A stretch of DNA of 64,000 nt, from assembly GCF_035994185.1 (NCBI RefSeq), contig NZ_CP108539.1, forward strand, positions 1-64,000, written 5' to 3'. Shown one piece after another: positions 43,260 to 52,392 of the stretch (positions are counted from its first letter, which is position 1; every line of letters begins with the position of its first letter). Below the pieces are notes generated by a model, which saw only the letters and a program-made list of their open reading frames with translations, was not told the DNA's origin and made no database searches. This DNA is from Streptomyces sp. NBC_01217 (lineage in GTDB: Bacteria; Actinomycetota; Actinomycetes; Streptomycetales; Streptomycetaceae). A program made the translations under genes and the position numbers.

Positions 43260-45935
43260 GTGGCCGACCTGCGTGCACTGTTCAGCTCCAACGACCCGTC
43301 GTCGTTCGACGTCGCGGAGGCGTTCACCGACCGGCGCAGCCAGTGGGTCCTGGTGGCCGCCGCGCTGGAAGAACACCTGCGCCGCATCGCCAGCCGGTCC
43401 TTCGACGTGGAGGACCTCGAGGCCCCCCGCGGCAACGTGCTCCACTTCCACGGTGTGGGCGGTGTCGGGAAGTCGACCCTGCTCCGCAAGATCGAGGCCG
43501 CGCTCACCGCCGCCGAGCACCGCCCGGAGCAGTGGGGCGCTCCCACCTGGACGGAGCGGGTGCTGCCCATCCGGATCGACCTGTCCCGGGCCGCGTCGAC
43601 CGGCGCGGACTTCGAGCGGGTCATTCTGACGATCCGCCTCGCGCTCGCCGGAGCCCTGGGCCGGCCGATGCCGTCCTTCGACGTGGCGCTGCGGCACTAC
43701 TGGGAGCACGTGCACCCCGGTGAGCCGCTGGACGAGTACATCCGGCGTTCCGGGCTGGCCGGGAAGTTCGCGAACATGCTGCCTCAGCAGTTGCAGGCCG
43801 GGGTTGGTGAGGTCGCCGCCGCCCTGGCGCTGCCCGGCCTGGCCGGCTCGGCCGCCGGACAGCTCACCTCGGCGCTGGTGACCGCGCTGCGCGAGCGCCA
43901 CGAACGCGCCCTGGCCCTGGCCGGCGCCACGCGGACGGCAGCCCTGCTGGAGGCCACGCCCGATTTGGAGGCGCTGTCCTTCTACCCGCACCTGCTGGCC
44001 TGGGACCTGAGCCGTCTGCCCGAGAAGAAGCGCATCGTCCCGGTGGTTCTGCTGGACACCTTCGAGGACACCTCAGACCGCCACCGGGACTTCGAGCGGC
44101 TGCTGCAGCGTCTGGTCTGGCTCATGCCCGGCGCCTTTTTCGTCATCGGTGGCCGCAGCCGCCTGCCGTGGGCGGACCCCGCGTTGCACGGCCAGCTCGA
44201 CTGGACCGGCCCCGCCGCCTGGCCCGGCCTGGCCGCCTCCTCCTCCGCTGCCTCCCTGACGGTGCCGCAGCCGCGGGCAGCCGGCTCCGGAGCCCGGCAG
44301 TATCTGATCGGCGACCTCTCCCCCGAGGACTGCGAGACTCACCTCGCCCGCCGCCTGGTCCAAGACGACCGGCCCCTCATCGACGCCGACATCCGGGCCG
44401 CGATCACCGCCCGCTCCCACGGCCTGCCCCTCCACCTCGACCTCGCCGTCTCCCGCTTCCTGGAGATCCGTCGCACCGGCCGCACCCCCACCGCTGCGGA
44501 CTTCGACTGCACCTTCCCCGCACTCCTGGCCCGCACCCTGTCCGACCTCACCCCCGAGGAACGCCATCTGCTGCGCAGCGTCGCCTTGCTGGACGCCTTC
44601 GACGTCGAGCTGGCCACCCGCACCGCGGGCCTCGCCCAGCAGGCGTCGGCCCGGCGCCTGGTCGAGAGGCCCCTGGTCAACGAGAACCCGTACGCGCTGT
44701 GGCCCTACCACCTGCACCGTGCGATCCGCAGCGCAGTCCGCGATGACGACCACAGCGACGACCGCTGGACCCCGGCCGACTGGGACCAGGCCGCCACCCG
44801 CGCCCTGGCCGCCCTCGGCGACCAGTGGACCAGCGCCACCGCGCTCGACCCCAGCCGCATGCTCCTGGTCGCATGCCTGCGCCAAGGACTTCGTCTCGCC
44901 CGAGACCACCGCCTCACCGACCTGGGCTGGCTCACCGCCGCCGCCCACGCCTACACCGACGACTCGGTCTGGGAACCCCTCACCCTCCCCACCGACACCA
45001 CCAGTGCCTCGGACACGCCCGCGGACGCCTTGGCCGAACTCCTCACCGCGATCACCCGCCGCCAGCACGAGCACCGGCAACGCACGGTGGAGCGGCTGAG
45101 CGAGGTGCTGGACTCCGGACTGCTGTCCGCCGAGCTCACCGAGCTCGCCCTGTACTACCGGGCGAAGGCGTACAAGGACCTCGACCAGGGCGCCGCCGCC
45201 CGGGCCGGGATGCGGCAGGTCGCCGACGCCGGCGGGCGCCTCGCACCGAAGGCCCGCCGTGGCCTGGCCAACCTGTCCAGGCTGGCCGGGGACTTCCCCA
45301 CCGCGCTCGCCGCCGTCCCCACCCTGGGCTGGAAAGGCCGCCACCACCGCGTCCTCGGCGACATCCACTGGTCCCACGCCAACACCGACCAGGCCGTCGT
45401 CGCGTTCGAGGCCGGCCGCGCCGAAGCCGAAGAACACGGCGCCGCCGGCGAGCGCGCGATGATGCAGGTCCGCCTCGCCCTCGCACTGTCCTTCGCCGAC
45501 CCGGACCGGGCCGACGCCGAGCTCTGCCTCGCCCACCAGCTCCTCGAGGGCCTCGACCAACGGTCCAACGCCCTCTTGGCCCAGGTCGTCGCACTGATCA
45601 AGGACGCCGGAACCGACGGCATCACCGACCGCGCCCGGAGCCTGAACACCGACATCACGGCCGCGGGCCTGCCCTTCCTCCACCGGTTCGTCGAGCTCGC
45701 CGTCGCCTTCCACCACGCCGTACGCGAGGAGGACCAGGAGCTGGCCGCCGCCATCCGCCGCCTGCGCGAACTCACCGCGACCGGCGACTTCGCCTACTTC
45801 ACCGACATCGCCCACTTCATGGGCGGCCTTCCCCTGCCCGGTCCCACCACCACGCAGTGGATCGACAGCCCCGACGCCGTACGCACCCGCTGGCAGCACC
45901 TCGTCCACACCCGACGTACTCGTACCGGCCGATAG
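43260..45935 (+). CDS. STAND-type ATPase with TPR-like C-terminus
   Basis: An 891-residue protein. Walker A HGVGGVGKST (residues 64-73), Walker B 'VPVVLLDTFED' (~260-270), a winged-helix region near 'LTPEERHLLRSVALLDAFDV', and a C-terminal half of repeated helices (~620-830) that look like degenerate TPR units. This is the NACHT/STAND layout used for signal-triggered oligomerisation. No effector domain is seen at the N-terminus (only ~55 residues). GTG 43260 has a purine-rich GGGGGGA site. It is followed by a strong terminator. Confidence 0.75.
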   Translation: MADLRALFSSNDPSSFDVAEAFTDRRSQWVLVAAALEEHLRRIASRSFDVEDLEAPRGNVLHFHGVGGVGKSTLLRKIEAALTAAEHRPEQWGAPTWTERVLPIRIDLSRAASTGADFERVILTIRLALAGALGRPMPSFDVALRHYWEHVHPGEPLDEYIRRSGLAGKFANMLPQQLQAGVGEVAAALALPGLAGSAAGQLTSALVTALRERHERALALAGATRTAALLEATPDLEALSFYPHLLAWDLSRLPEKKRIVPVVLLDTFEDTSDRHRDFERLLQRLVWLMPGAFFVIGGRSRLPWADPALHGQLDWTGPAAWPGLAASSSAASLTVPQPRAAGSGARQYLIGDLSPEDCETHLARRLVQDDRPLIDADIRAAITARSHGLPLHLDLAVSRFLEIRRTGRTPTAADFDCTFPALLARTLSDLTPEERHLLRSVALLDAFDVELATRTAGLAQQASARRLVERPLVNENPYALWPYHLHRAIRSAVRDDDHSDDRWTPADWDQAATRALAALGDQWTSATALDPSRMLLVACLRQGLRLARDHRLTDLGWLTAAAHAYTDDSVWEPLTLPTDTTSASDTPADALAELLTAITRRQHEHRQRTVERLSEVLDSGLLSAELTELALYYRAKAYKDLDQGAAARAGMRQVADAGGRLAPKARRGLANLSRLAGDFPTALAAVPTLGWKGRHHRVLGDIHWSHANTDQAVVAFEAGRAEAEEHGAAGERAMMQVRLALALSFADPDRADAELCLAHQLLEGLDQRSNALLAQVVALIKDAGTDGITDRARSLNTDITAAGLPFLHRFVELAVAFHHAVREEDQELAAAIRRLRELTATGDFAYFTDIAHFMGGLPLPGPTTTQWIDSPDAVRTRWQHLVHTRRTRTGR

Positions 45936-45992
45936 CCCAGCCTCATCACGGCGCCGCGGCGGAGGTTCGTGGCCCGGCCGGCCCGCACACGG

Positions 45993-46028
45993 ATCAGGGC
46001 CCGGACCACATGTGGTCCGGGCCCTGAT
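45993..46028. terminator. Perfect 36-bp palindrome, bidirectional terminator
   Basis: ATCAGGGCCCGGACCACA followed at once by its exact inverse, then TTTC. It lies between two convergent genes (45935 on plus, 46067 on minus) and can end transcription from both sides. Confidence 0.85.
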
Positions 46029-46066
46029 TTCACCCTGGCCAGCTGTTCAGCCGCAGGGCCGTAAGG

Positions 46067-46357
46067 TCACTTGCCGGTGCTCTTGCCCACGAGCGAGGAC
46101 AGCAGCTCGACCATCGTCGCGTTGACCGTGCGCTGCTCGTCGATGAAGCCGTCGATCTTCCGTTCCAGACCGTCCAGGCGCTGCGTCACGTGGCCGCTGA
46201 GGTTCTCGACCTTCTGGTCCAGGTTTCCGACCTGCAGGCGCACCGCGGTGAGGTCGGACTTGATGATCCCGAACTCGCGGGAGTCCTGAGCCGAGACCTC
46301 TTCGAAGCGCCGGGTCAGGGCAGCGAGCTCGCTGTGAGCGATGGGGTCCTCGGGCAC
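46067..46357 (-). CDS. Small coiled-coil protein, 96 aa
   Basis: ATG 46357 (MPEDPIAHSELAALTRRFEE...). Heptad pattern through residues ~20-75 ('LDQKVENLSGHVTQRLDGLE') predicts one long coiled coil, with a short hydrophobic tail. Similar small coiled-coil proteins are common on Streptomyces plasmids and phages; function unknown. Confidence 0.6.
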   Translation of the reverse strand: MPEDPIAHSELAALTRRFEEVSAQDSREFGIIKSDLTAVRLQVGNLDQKVENLSGHVTQRLDGLERKIDGFIDEQRTVNATMVELLSSLVGKSTGK

Positions 46358-46559
46358 GCGGGTACTCCTGCCAGATCACAAAACCGCAGATAAGAAGACT
46401 CCACGATATCGCGCCTGCACCCCCGTACGACCTCCGCTTCCGCAGACCTCCCCTGCGGCGGAGGCGCCCACTCACACTCGTGATCCCCACGGCGGTACAC
46501 CGCGCTCTCCCCCTGCGGGCGCTGGGCGGCGTTCTGGTTCGCTGGCTCGAGGAAGATGG

Positions 46560-47447
46560 TCAGCGCCCGATGTTCCAGGATGCGGTAGGTGCTGTCGCGT
46601 CCGTGGCTGGGAGCGCCGGGGCGTGCCGGATCCACCAGCGGCGCAGCAGCAGCGGGGGATGGCTGCGCAGCCCGACCAGCATGGAAGTGTGGCGCAGCCG
46701 CGCGGGCATAGCTCGGCGGTTGTCCAAGAGGTACGTCACCGCGCGAATGGCGGCGGGCCGTCCGCACCGGCGGGCGGCGATCGTGTCGCAGGCCAGCTCC
46801 GTCCACCACCCCACGGCGGTGAGTGTGGCGAAGAGGACGGCGATCGTCGCGGCGGCGTACGGGAGAGGCAGTAGCCCGGCGCAGGCCACGCTGCCCGCAG
46901 CTACGGCCGAGGCCCGGATCACGCGATGCGCGCAGTTGCGCTGGATGTGTGCGAGTTCGTGTTCCACGATGTGCGGCAGGCATGCCACGCCCTCGGGGAA
47001 GAACCAGAAGTGGCCCAGTTCGATGTGGCCGCGCGTTTTCGAGCTGCGCAGGGAATGGGCGGCGTCTGCCCAGCCGAGCCGGGCGCCGGTCACTGCCAGG
47101 GAGATGTGATCCAGGCCGTGCGTGGCGGCGAAGTCCGTGACGCGGGCTTCGACTCTGCGCATCTGTTCGGCTTCAGCCGCGAGTTCGGCCTCATGGGAAT
47201 CCCACACCCGGTCCCGGTAGACGTCCCACGTCATCTGCTGCCGCCACAGGTTGGTGAGCCCCGAGTTGCCAAGGGCGGTGAACCACAGTCCGGCGTATAG
47301 CCCGCCTGCGACGAGCACAGACACCAGGACAAGAACCAGGAAGGCATTTCCCTGGTGACGGGCTCCAGCGATAACGACCGTAATGACGGTGGCAACCCCT
47401 GCTCCGCCCCACCGGCCCAACACCCAGTCCTCGACCATGGCGTTCAC
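46560..47447 (-). CDS. M48-type membrane metalloprotease
   Basis: 295 residues with zinc motif H163-E-L-A-H167 and a downstream acidic ligand E217 ('WWTELACD'), the M48/HtpX layout. N-terminal transmembrane pair (~17-60) and another hydrophobic segment (~178-215) between the motif and the third ligand. Cytoplasmic-face membrane protease; target unknown. GTG/ATG 47447 is the start; an ATG at residue 4 is possible. The surroundings give no partner. Confidence 0.8.
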   Translation of the reverse strand: MNAMVEDWVLGRWGGAGVATVITVVIAGARHQGNAFLVLVLVSVLVAGGLYAGLWFTALGNSGLTNLWRQQMTWDVYRDRVWDSHEAELAAEAEQMRRVEARVTDFAATHGLDHISLAVTGARLGWADAAHSLRSSKTRGHIELGHFWFFPEGVACLPHIVEHELAHIQRNCAHRVIRASAVAAGSVACAGLLPLPYAAATIAVLFATLTAVGWWTELACDTIAARRCGRPAAIRAVTYLLDNRRAMPARLRHTSMLVGLRSHPPLLLRRWWIRHAPALPATDATAPTASWNIGR

Positions 47448-47612
47448 CGTATCCGTGCCGCCGCGGGTGCGGGCCGTCTTGCGCCGGACGTGTGGCCCGG
47501 GCCCCTTCCTCCACTACGCACTAAATCCGCAGCTGGCTGATCATCCCGCTGACACAGCCTCAGCCCCCGTGGCAGGGTGCGGTAACCGGATCAGCATACG
47601 GAGGGGGCTCCC

Positions 47613-48185
47613 GTGGAAGCACCGATGTGGAACGGCTTGGTCGGCGTGGTGAAGGAGACGTACACCGCGGGGCTGGGTGAAGGGGTCGTGCCGGGGCCGC
47701 TCATGATGCCGCTGGTGGGCAGCGAGCTGGTCGGGCTGATCTGGGTCCGCCCGCTCAAGGTCGGCCAGGACGCGCTCGCAGGGATCGCGGAGCTCGCGAA
47801 CATCGCCGCGGCGGCCGGCGCGGACGAGGTTGTCCTCGCCTGGGAGACGCACGACGTCGCCACCGCCTGCGATCTGCCCATCGTCGGCCCGGCGCCGTGC
47901 CTGAACATGGTGCTCGCCACCCGCGACGGGCACGTCCTGCACCAGTTCCCCTACAGCGAGCAGCTCCTGTCCAGCAGCTCCGAGGGCTGGGCGTCGGTCG
48001 CCCCCGACTGGAGGCCGGCCCCCGCGCCGCAGCCCGGCGGTGAACTGGTGCCGCCCATCCAGGCCGCGGTGAACTTCTCCTTCACCCCGATCGAGCTGGA
48101 CCACGCCGACCCGTTCGGCGTCACCGTCGTGCTGATGGAAGAGGACGGCTACCGCATCAGCCTGACCGAAGCATTCGCCCGCTGA
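47613..48185 (+). CDS. Hypothetical protein, 190 aa
   Basis: GTG 47613 follows GGAGGGGG. An alpha/beta-looking protein ('LAGIAELANIAAAAGADEVV') with a C-terminal 'FTPIELDHADPFGVTVVLME' and a helix end. No motif recognised. It converges with the trypsin-STAND gene (37 bp between stops). Confidence 0.6.
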   Translation: MEAPMWNGLVGVVKETYTAGLGEGVVPGPLMMPLVGSELVGLIWVRPLKVGQDALAGIAELANIAAAAGADEVVLAWETHDVATACDLPIVGPAPCLNMVLATRDGHVLHQFPYSEQLLSSSSEGWASVAPDWRPAPAPQPGGELVPPIQAAVNFSFTPIELDHADPFGVTVVLMEEDGYRISLTEAFAR

Positions 48186-48221
48186 TCTGCCGTGGCGGTG
48201 CTGCGCTGGACGAGAAGTCCC

Positions 48222-50870
48222 TCACTCCGGCAGGTCCTCGGAGATGGTCAACCGCCGGGTGTCCTGAAGCTGGCCGAACTCAAAGCGCCAGGAGAAGGTC
48301 AGGGCTGTAAGGCCGATGGCGAAGAGGGTCGGCCATAGGAGCCATTGCGGGGGCCAGTCCGCAGGCCAGGGGCGATCAATCATGAAGGCATTCAAGGTCG
48401 TCAGCCCGATCGCGAAGAGCGGCGCGACCCAGGCGAACAGAGCGTCGCCGAGTTGGCGGCCTCCGAACCCGCTCGCGATGCTCAGGTGCAGGCATACGTT
48501 CATGGGAACGAACAGCCACAGGACCCACCCGTCGTGCCCGATGCCGTTCTTGAGTGCGGCAGCGGTGGCGACGGCGCCGACCAGCGTCAGGTGGCCAAGG
48601 CCAAGGACGCCGACGATGTAGCGGGTGGCCCAGCCCGCCTGTGGTTTCACCAGGACAAGGTGAGAGTCGGGGGCAGGCGCGGCTGGGGGTGTCTCCGCGG
48701 CCTGCTGTTCCGGGGCATCGGCCTCCTGCGTGAGGGGCGCACCGATCAAGTCCTCCAGGTCGTCCCTGTCGGCGGCTGTCCGCTGCTGCGCTTCACGGAT
48801 GAGGCCGGCGGCCCACTGGTAGGTGTCGGGGTCGGCGTCCGGGGCGCTGGCGCGGTCGGCGACCGCGTGTTCGAGGCCGCTGAGCCACTGGCGGGCCTGA
48901 TCGGTGCCGAGTTCAGCGGTAATCGTCTGGGCCACGAGCGGCAGGAGGCGTTCGGGGTCGGCGGCGACGGCCCGGTGGGCGCCTGCGGCGAGGCCGGGCT
49001 GGTCCTGGGCGGTGCGGGCGACGGTGCTGAGGGTCTGGTGGCGCTGCTCGGTGGCGAGAGAGTCGTGCTGGAGGAAGGCTTCGATGAACTCCTCGCCGCT
49101 GTCGGTCTCGACTTCGGCGAGCCAGGCGGCGGCGAGCGGTTCGCCGACAGCGCCCCAGTGGGCTCCGTCGGTGGCCGGGTAGGCGGCGGTCAGGACGTCG
49201 TCGAGTGCGGCCAGCTGACGGGCGTCGGGCGGGGCGGTGACTCCGTAGCCGCGGTGATGGACGTCGAAGCCGGCCCGGACGGCGGCGCGGCCGTCTTGCG
49301 CAGTGCGTGCTCCGGCGAGGAACTGGGCGGTGACCAGGGAGCGGAGCAGCTTGTCGTCGAAGGTGCCTTCGGGCAGGCGGGCTTCGGCGACGCGCCGTAC
49401 GTACTCCACTTCGTTCGCGAGCAGGACCTCCATGGGGTGGTCTTTGAGGGCGAACTCGGGGTTGGCGTGGGCCAGCACGTCGGCGAGCGCAGCGATGTGG
49501 AGGTAGATCACCGGTTGCCGGGTGGTGTGCTCGATGCCGGCGCCGTACAGGCGCGGTGCGTCTGCGACGACACGGTCCGGCCAGGAGTCATCGCCGTGTC
49601 CGGCCTGCTGGAGCAGCCGGATGCGGCGGGCGAAGGCCACCTTCGCCTCCACGTAGATGTCTTCCGGGCTGTGGCCGTCCAGCGCGTCGTCGGGCGTGAG
49701 CGCGAAGGCGTGCCCGATGGGGCCGACGCTCCGGGTGCGCAGGTGGCGGCGCAGCGCCAGCCACCAGGTGTCGTGTCCACGGGCCAAGAGCAGGACCCGG
49801 ACGGCGGCACCGTCGTGGGAATCGGCCAGGGCCGCCATGAGGTCGCGTATCTGGGGGAGGCGGGTTTCTGCGAGGTCGACGGCCAGGAGCAGCGGATAGT
49901 GGGCCGCGGCGAGGACCTGGTAGTCGGTGTGGCTGGGGTGGTCGGCGAGGAAGCCCCCGCTCCACGGCCGCTGCTCGCCTGACCCGGCGGTGAGCCGGTG
50001 CAGAACCTCGATGAGGAGACGGGACTTGCCGGTGCCGCCCAGCCCGGTCACGGCGGCGACATCGATACGGTCCGTGCTTTTGCACCACTGCTCGATCTGC
50101 CGGACGAGTCCGCTGACGCCGGTGAGGTCGGTGACCTGGGAACGCGGATCGAGCAGGTAGGTGGAGGACAGGGTCGGGTCGGGGACGTTGTCCATCAGCG
50201 GCCGCAGGTCGGCGGGCTGGAGGCTCGGAGCCATGCCGGTGTGTGCGGCGACTGCGGGGGCGAAACCGTCGGCGGCCAGCAGATGCGAGAGCGGCACCAC
50301 CATGAGGATCCGGTCCCACTGGCGGTCGACGAGGCGGGCGATGCCGATCAGTACGCCGTTGCAGAAGACCCCGGCGCCGGAAAGCCCCTGCCAGTTCTTC
50401 ACGTCGGTCGGCACGGCCCGGTCGACTTCGAGCCCGTACAACCGTGAGCGGGATCCGGTGTGCGGGGCGATGATCCCCTCCACCGTCTTCAGGTCGTCGA
50501 CGTACTGCTCAGGCCGCGCGGAGGCCCGGCGGCGCATCGCCTTGGGGAACCCCGTCATCGAGCACACGGGGCGACGGTTCGGGTAGTCCCCAACCAGCTC
50601 GCCCCAGCGCACGACGCCCAGACCGGCTCCGACCAGGGCGCGGTCGGCCTTCAGCAGCACCGCGTCCAGCTCGGCGTTCTCCCACACCACCACCGCCTCG
50701 GTGAAGCCGGCACTCACTCTGTCCCGGACGGCGATGACGCCGTCTTCGCCGGGCAGCGCCACGTGGTAGGCGGTGAGCACCAGGCCGGGCGCGATCAGGC
50801 AGCCGGTCCCGTACGAGTCCTGGTGCTGGTTGGTGACTTCGACGGTCCGCAGAGCCGCTCCCCCCGCCAT
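48222..50870 (-). CDS. Trypsin-STAND NTPase with C-terminal membrane domain
   Basis: 882 residues. Domain 1: trypsin-like serine protease with H36 (LTAYHVA), D69 (AELDAVLL) and S164 (QGLSGAGV). Domain 2: STAND NTPase with Walker A GLGGTGKS (276-283) and 'LLLAVDLAETRL'. Middle: helical region. C-terminus (~765-870): four hydrophobic helices, then a short tail. Known trypsin-STAND proteins are predicted conflict or death effectors, kept inactive until triggered. It starts 13 bp after the trypco2 gene; ATG 50870 is preceded by AGGGGCGG. A protease, a switch and a membrane anchor in one chain is distinctive. Confidence 0.85.
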   Translation of the reverse strand: MAGGAALRTVEVTNQHQDSYGTGCLIAPGLVLTAYHVALPGEDGVIAVRDRVSAGFTEAVVVWENAELDAVLLKADRALVGAGLGVVRWGELVGDYPNRRPVCSMTGFPKAMRRRASARPEQYVDDLKTVEGIIAPHTGSRSRLYGLEVDRAVPTDVKNWQGLSGAGVFCNGVLIGIARLVDRQWDRILMVVPLSHLLAADGFAPAVAAHTGMAPSLQPADLRPLMDNVPDPTLSSTYLLDPRSQVTDLTGVSGLVRQIEQWCKSTDRIDVAAVTGLGGTGKSRLLIEVLHRLTAGSGEQRPWSGGFLADHPSHTDYQVLAAAHYPLLLAVDLAETRLPQIRDLMAALADSHDGAAVRVLLLARGHDTWWLALRRHLRTRSVGPIGHAFALTPDDALDGHSPEDIYVEAKVAFARRIRLLQQAGHGDDSWPDRVVADAPRLYGAGIEHTTRQPVIYLHIAALADVLAHANPEFALKDHPMEVLLANEVEYVRRVAEARLPEGTFDDKLLRSLVTAQFLAGARTAQDGRAAVRAGFDVHHRGYGVTAPPDARQLAALDDVLTAAYPATDGAHWGAVGEPLAAAWLAEVETDSGEEFIEAFLQHDSLATEQRHQTLSTVARTAQDQPGLAAGAHRAVAADPERLLPLVAQTITAELGTDQARQWLSGLEHAVADRASAPDADPDTYQWAAGLIREAQQRTAADRDDLEDLIGAPLTQEADAPEQQAAETPPAAPAPDSHLVLVKPQAGWATRYIVGVLGLGHLTLVGAVATAAALKNGIGHDGWVLWLFVPMNVCLHLSIASGFGGRQLGDALFAWVAPLFAIGLTTLNAFMIDRPWPADWPPQWLLWPTLFAIGLTALTFSWRFEFGQLQDTRRLTISEDLPE

Positions 50871-50883
50871 CACGCCGCCCCTT

Positions 50884-51213
50884 CTACCGCAGGCCGTCCA
50901 CCGGTCCGCCGCGGCCTCCACCGGAGTCACCGATCAGCAGATCGCTGCCGTCGCCGTCCGGAGCCACCGCCAAGGTGACCGTCATCCGGTGTGTGGCCGT
51001 CTTCGCCCGCTCGCCCTTGGCGTCCGCGGAGACCACGAACGCCTTCACCCCGCCACCGGCTGACGCGGTGTGCCGAAGCTCGATCCCCAGATCCAGCACG
51101 ATCTCCTTGACCGTGAACCGGACCGGCGACCCCTCCGCATCCTGCTGCGCGGCCGCTAGCCCTCCACGCACCGCCTTGATCGCCTTGGACAGTTCGGTGG
51201 GCTCTAACTCCAT
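50884..51213 (-). CDS. Trypco2-domain protein
   Basis: 109 residues: MELEPTELSKAIKAVRGGLA..., then 'VRFTVKEIVLDLGIELRHTA' and 'GVKAFVVSADAKGERAKTAT', the signature of the trypsin-co-occurring domain 2 (trypco2). Such proteins accompany trypsin-STAND genes in actinomycete conflict systems and are thought to be sensors or adaptors. ATG 51213 has GGGGGA upstream. It is the first gene of the operon with the trypsin-STAND gene. Confidence 0.88.
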   Translation of the reverse strand: MELEPTELSKAIKAVRGGLAAAQQDAEGSPVRFTVKEIVLDLGIELRHTASAGGGVKAFVVSADAKGERAKTATHRMTVTLAVAPDGDGSDLLIGDSGGGRGGPVDGLR

Positions 51214-51463
51214 GGTTTCCCCCTTGATCGGTTCGGTGCGAAGAGCCAGTCTGCCGGGCCGTGCCCAGCGGCGGAAGGATGCGGTCGGCCGGTCCGGAGT
51301 CGGCCTACGACGCGGTCGGGCACGGTGCGCTGGATCAGTCCTTCGACCAGACCGCGCCCTCCAGCCAGCCACCGGCATGAGAGGGCCCCCGCTGGGTCGG
51401 CTTGGAAGGGGTGCTGAGTAGATGGCCGGAACCTCTCCTGCGCGTAAAGGCCGGTGATGGGAT

Positions 51464-51482
51464 GGTCACTCCTCGTGACCAA
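51464..51482. promoter_or_regulatory. Inverted repeat TGGTCAC-N5-GTGACCA
   Basis: Perfect 7-bp arms, 15 bp before the HNH nuclease start. A likely operator, or a hairpin in the leader. Confidence 0.5.
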
Positions 51483-51496
51483 CTTGAGGGGGGCTC

Positions 51497-52342
51497 GTGG
51501 CTAGCACACCGCGGCGCAGCTATAGCAACGCAACGATCGCAGGACTGATGACACTCGCCCGAGGCGGGTGCTACTGGCCCGACTGTGGCGTGCCGACCAT
51601 TCGAATGATCAACGGTGCGCCCCGTCTGAACTTGGAGATCGCGCATGTCCGGGCGTTCGAGGAAGGAGGCAAGCGCTACGACTCGGACTGGTCAGTCGGC
51701 GAGCGCAACAGCTTCGCCAACCTCATCCTGCTCTGCCACCCGCATCACTCCGAGATCGATGGAACGAACAGCGACCAGTACCCGGTGGAGCTGTTGGAGC
51801 GCTGGAAACACGAGCGCGAAGCCGATGGACTCAGCGCTCTGGCAGGGCTGAACAACCTGACCGAAGATCGACTCGGTGAGATGATCAGTGGAGCGCAAAC
51901 GGCACTGGTCACCCGCCTTGAGCCGGCCTTGGACGAATTTGCAAAGACAGCTCCCGAGCTTGCGGCGTTGCTGAAGGTCACCGTCGAAGAGCTTGCCAAC
52001 CCTCGCGTACATGGGTTCGGGCTCTCCGCAGACGAGATCAACTCGCTGAGTCGCTCCTCTGACCAACTCGCTCACCTTCAGGACACTGCCTTCCTGCTCG
52101 TTGATGCGTCGCAGAAGCTGGCACATCTACAGGACACAGCGAGCACGCTGGCCGACGCCGCCAGCGACCTCGTAGGGCTGTCTGACGACGCGTCGACGTT
52201 GCATCAGGCCGCAGCCAAGGCCGAGCGAGCAGCAAACCGGCTGATGGACAGCCTTGGGGGTCTCCCCGACAGCACTCGGCTCCTTCAAGTAGCTGCAGAC
52301 AAAGCCGCACGAGCTGCGGAAAGAATGGGAAACGGCTACTGA
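51497..52342 (+). CDS. HNH nuclease with long helical C-terminus
   Basis: 281 residues. N-terminal HNH domain: C25/C30 ('GCYWPDC'), 'EIAHVRAF' (H50), N75 and 'LLCHPHHSEID' (C80, H83). The rest (~120-281) is helical with heptad-like repeats ('LAHLQDTAFLLVDASQKLAH', 'LQDTASTLADAASDL'), probably a coiled-coil oligomerisation or sensing part. GTG 51497 follows GAGGGG. A single-gene nuclease of this design fits a defence role, which is inferred. Confidence 0.75.
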   Translation: MASTPRRSYSNATIAGLMTLARGGCYWPDCGVPTIRMINGAPRLNLEIAHVRAFEEGGKRYDSDWSVGERNSFANLILLCHPHHSEIDGTNSDQYPVELLERWKHEREADGLSALAGLNNLTEDRLGEMISGAQTALVTRLEPALDEFAKTAPELAALLKVTVEELANPRVHGFGLSADEINSLSRSSDQLAHLQDTAFLLVDASQKLAHLQDTASTLADAASDLVGLSDDASTLHQAAAKAERAANRLMDSLGGLPDSTRLLQVAADKAARAAERMGNGY

Positions 52343-52392
52343 GCTTCCAGCGCCGACCACACAACCTCGCCCACGTTCGTCAAGGCGTCGGC

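Noticed and set aside
44073..45908. 611-aa minus-strand open frame
   Set aside because: Antisense shadow of the STAND/TPR ATPase gene.
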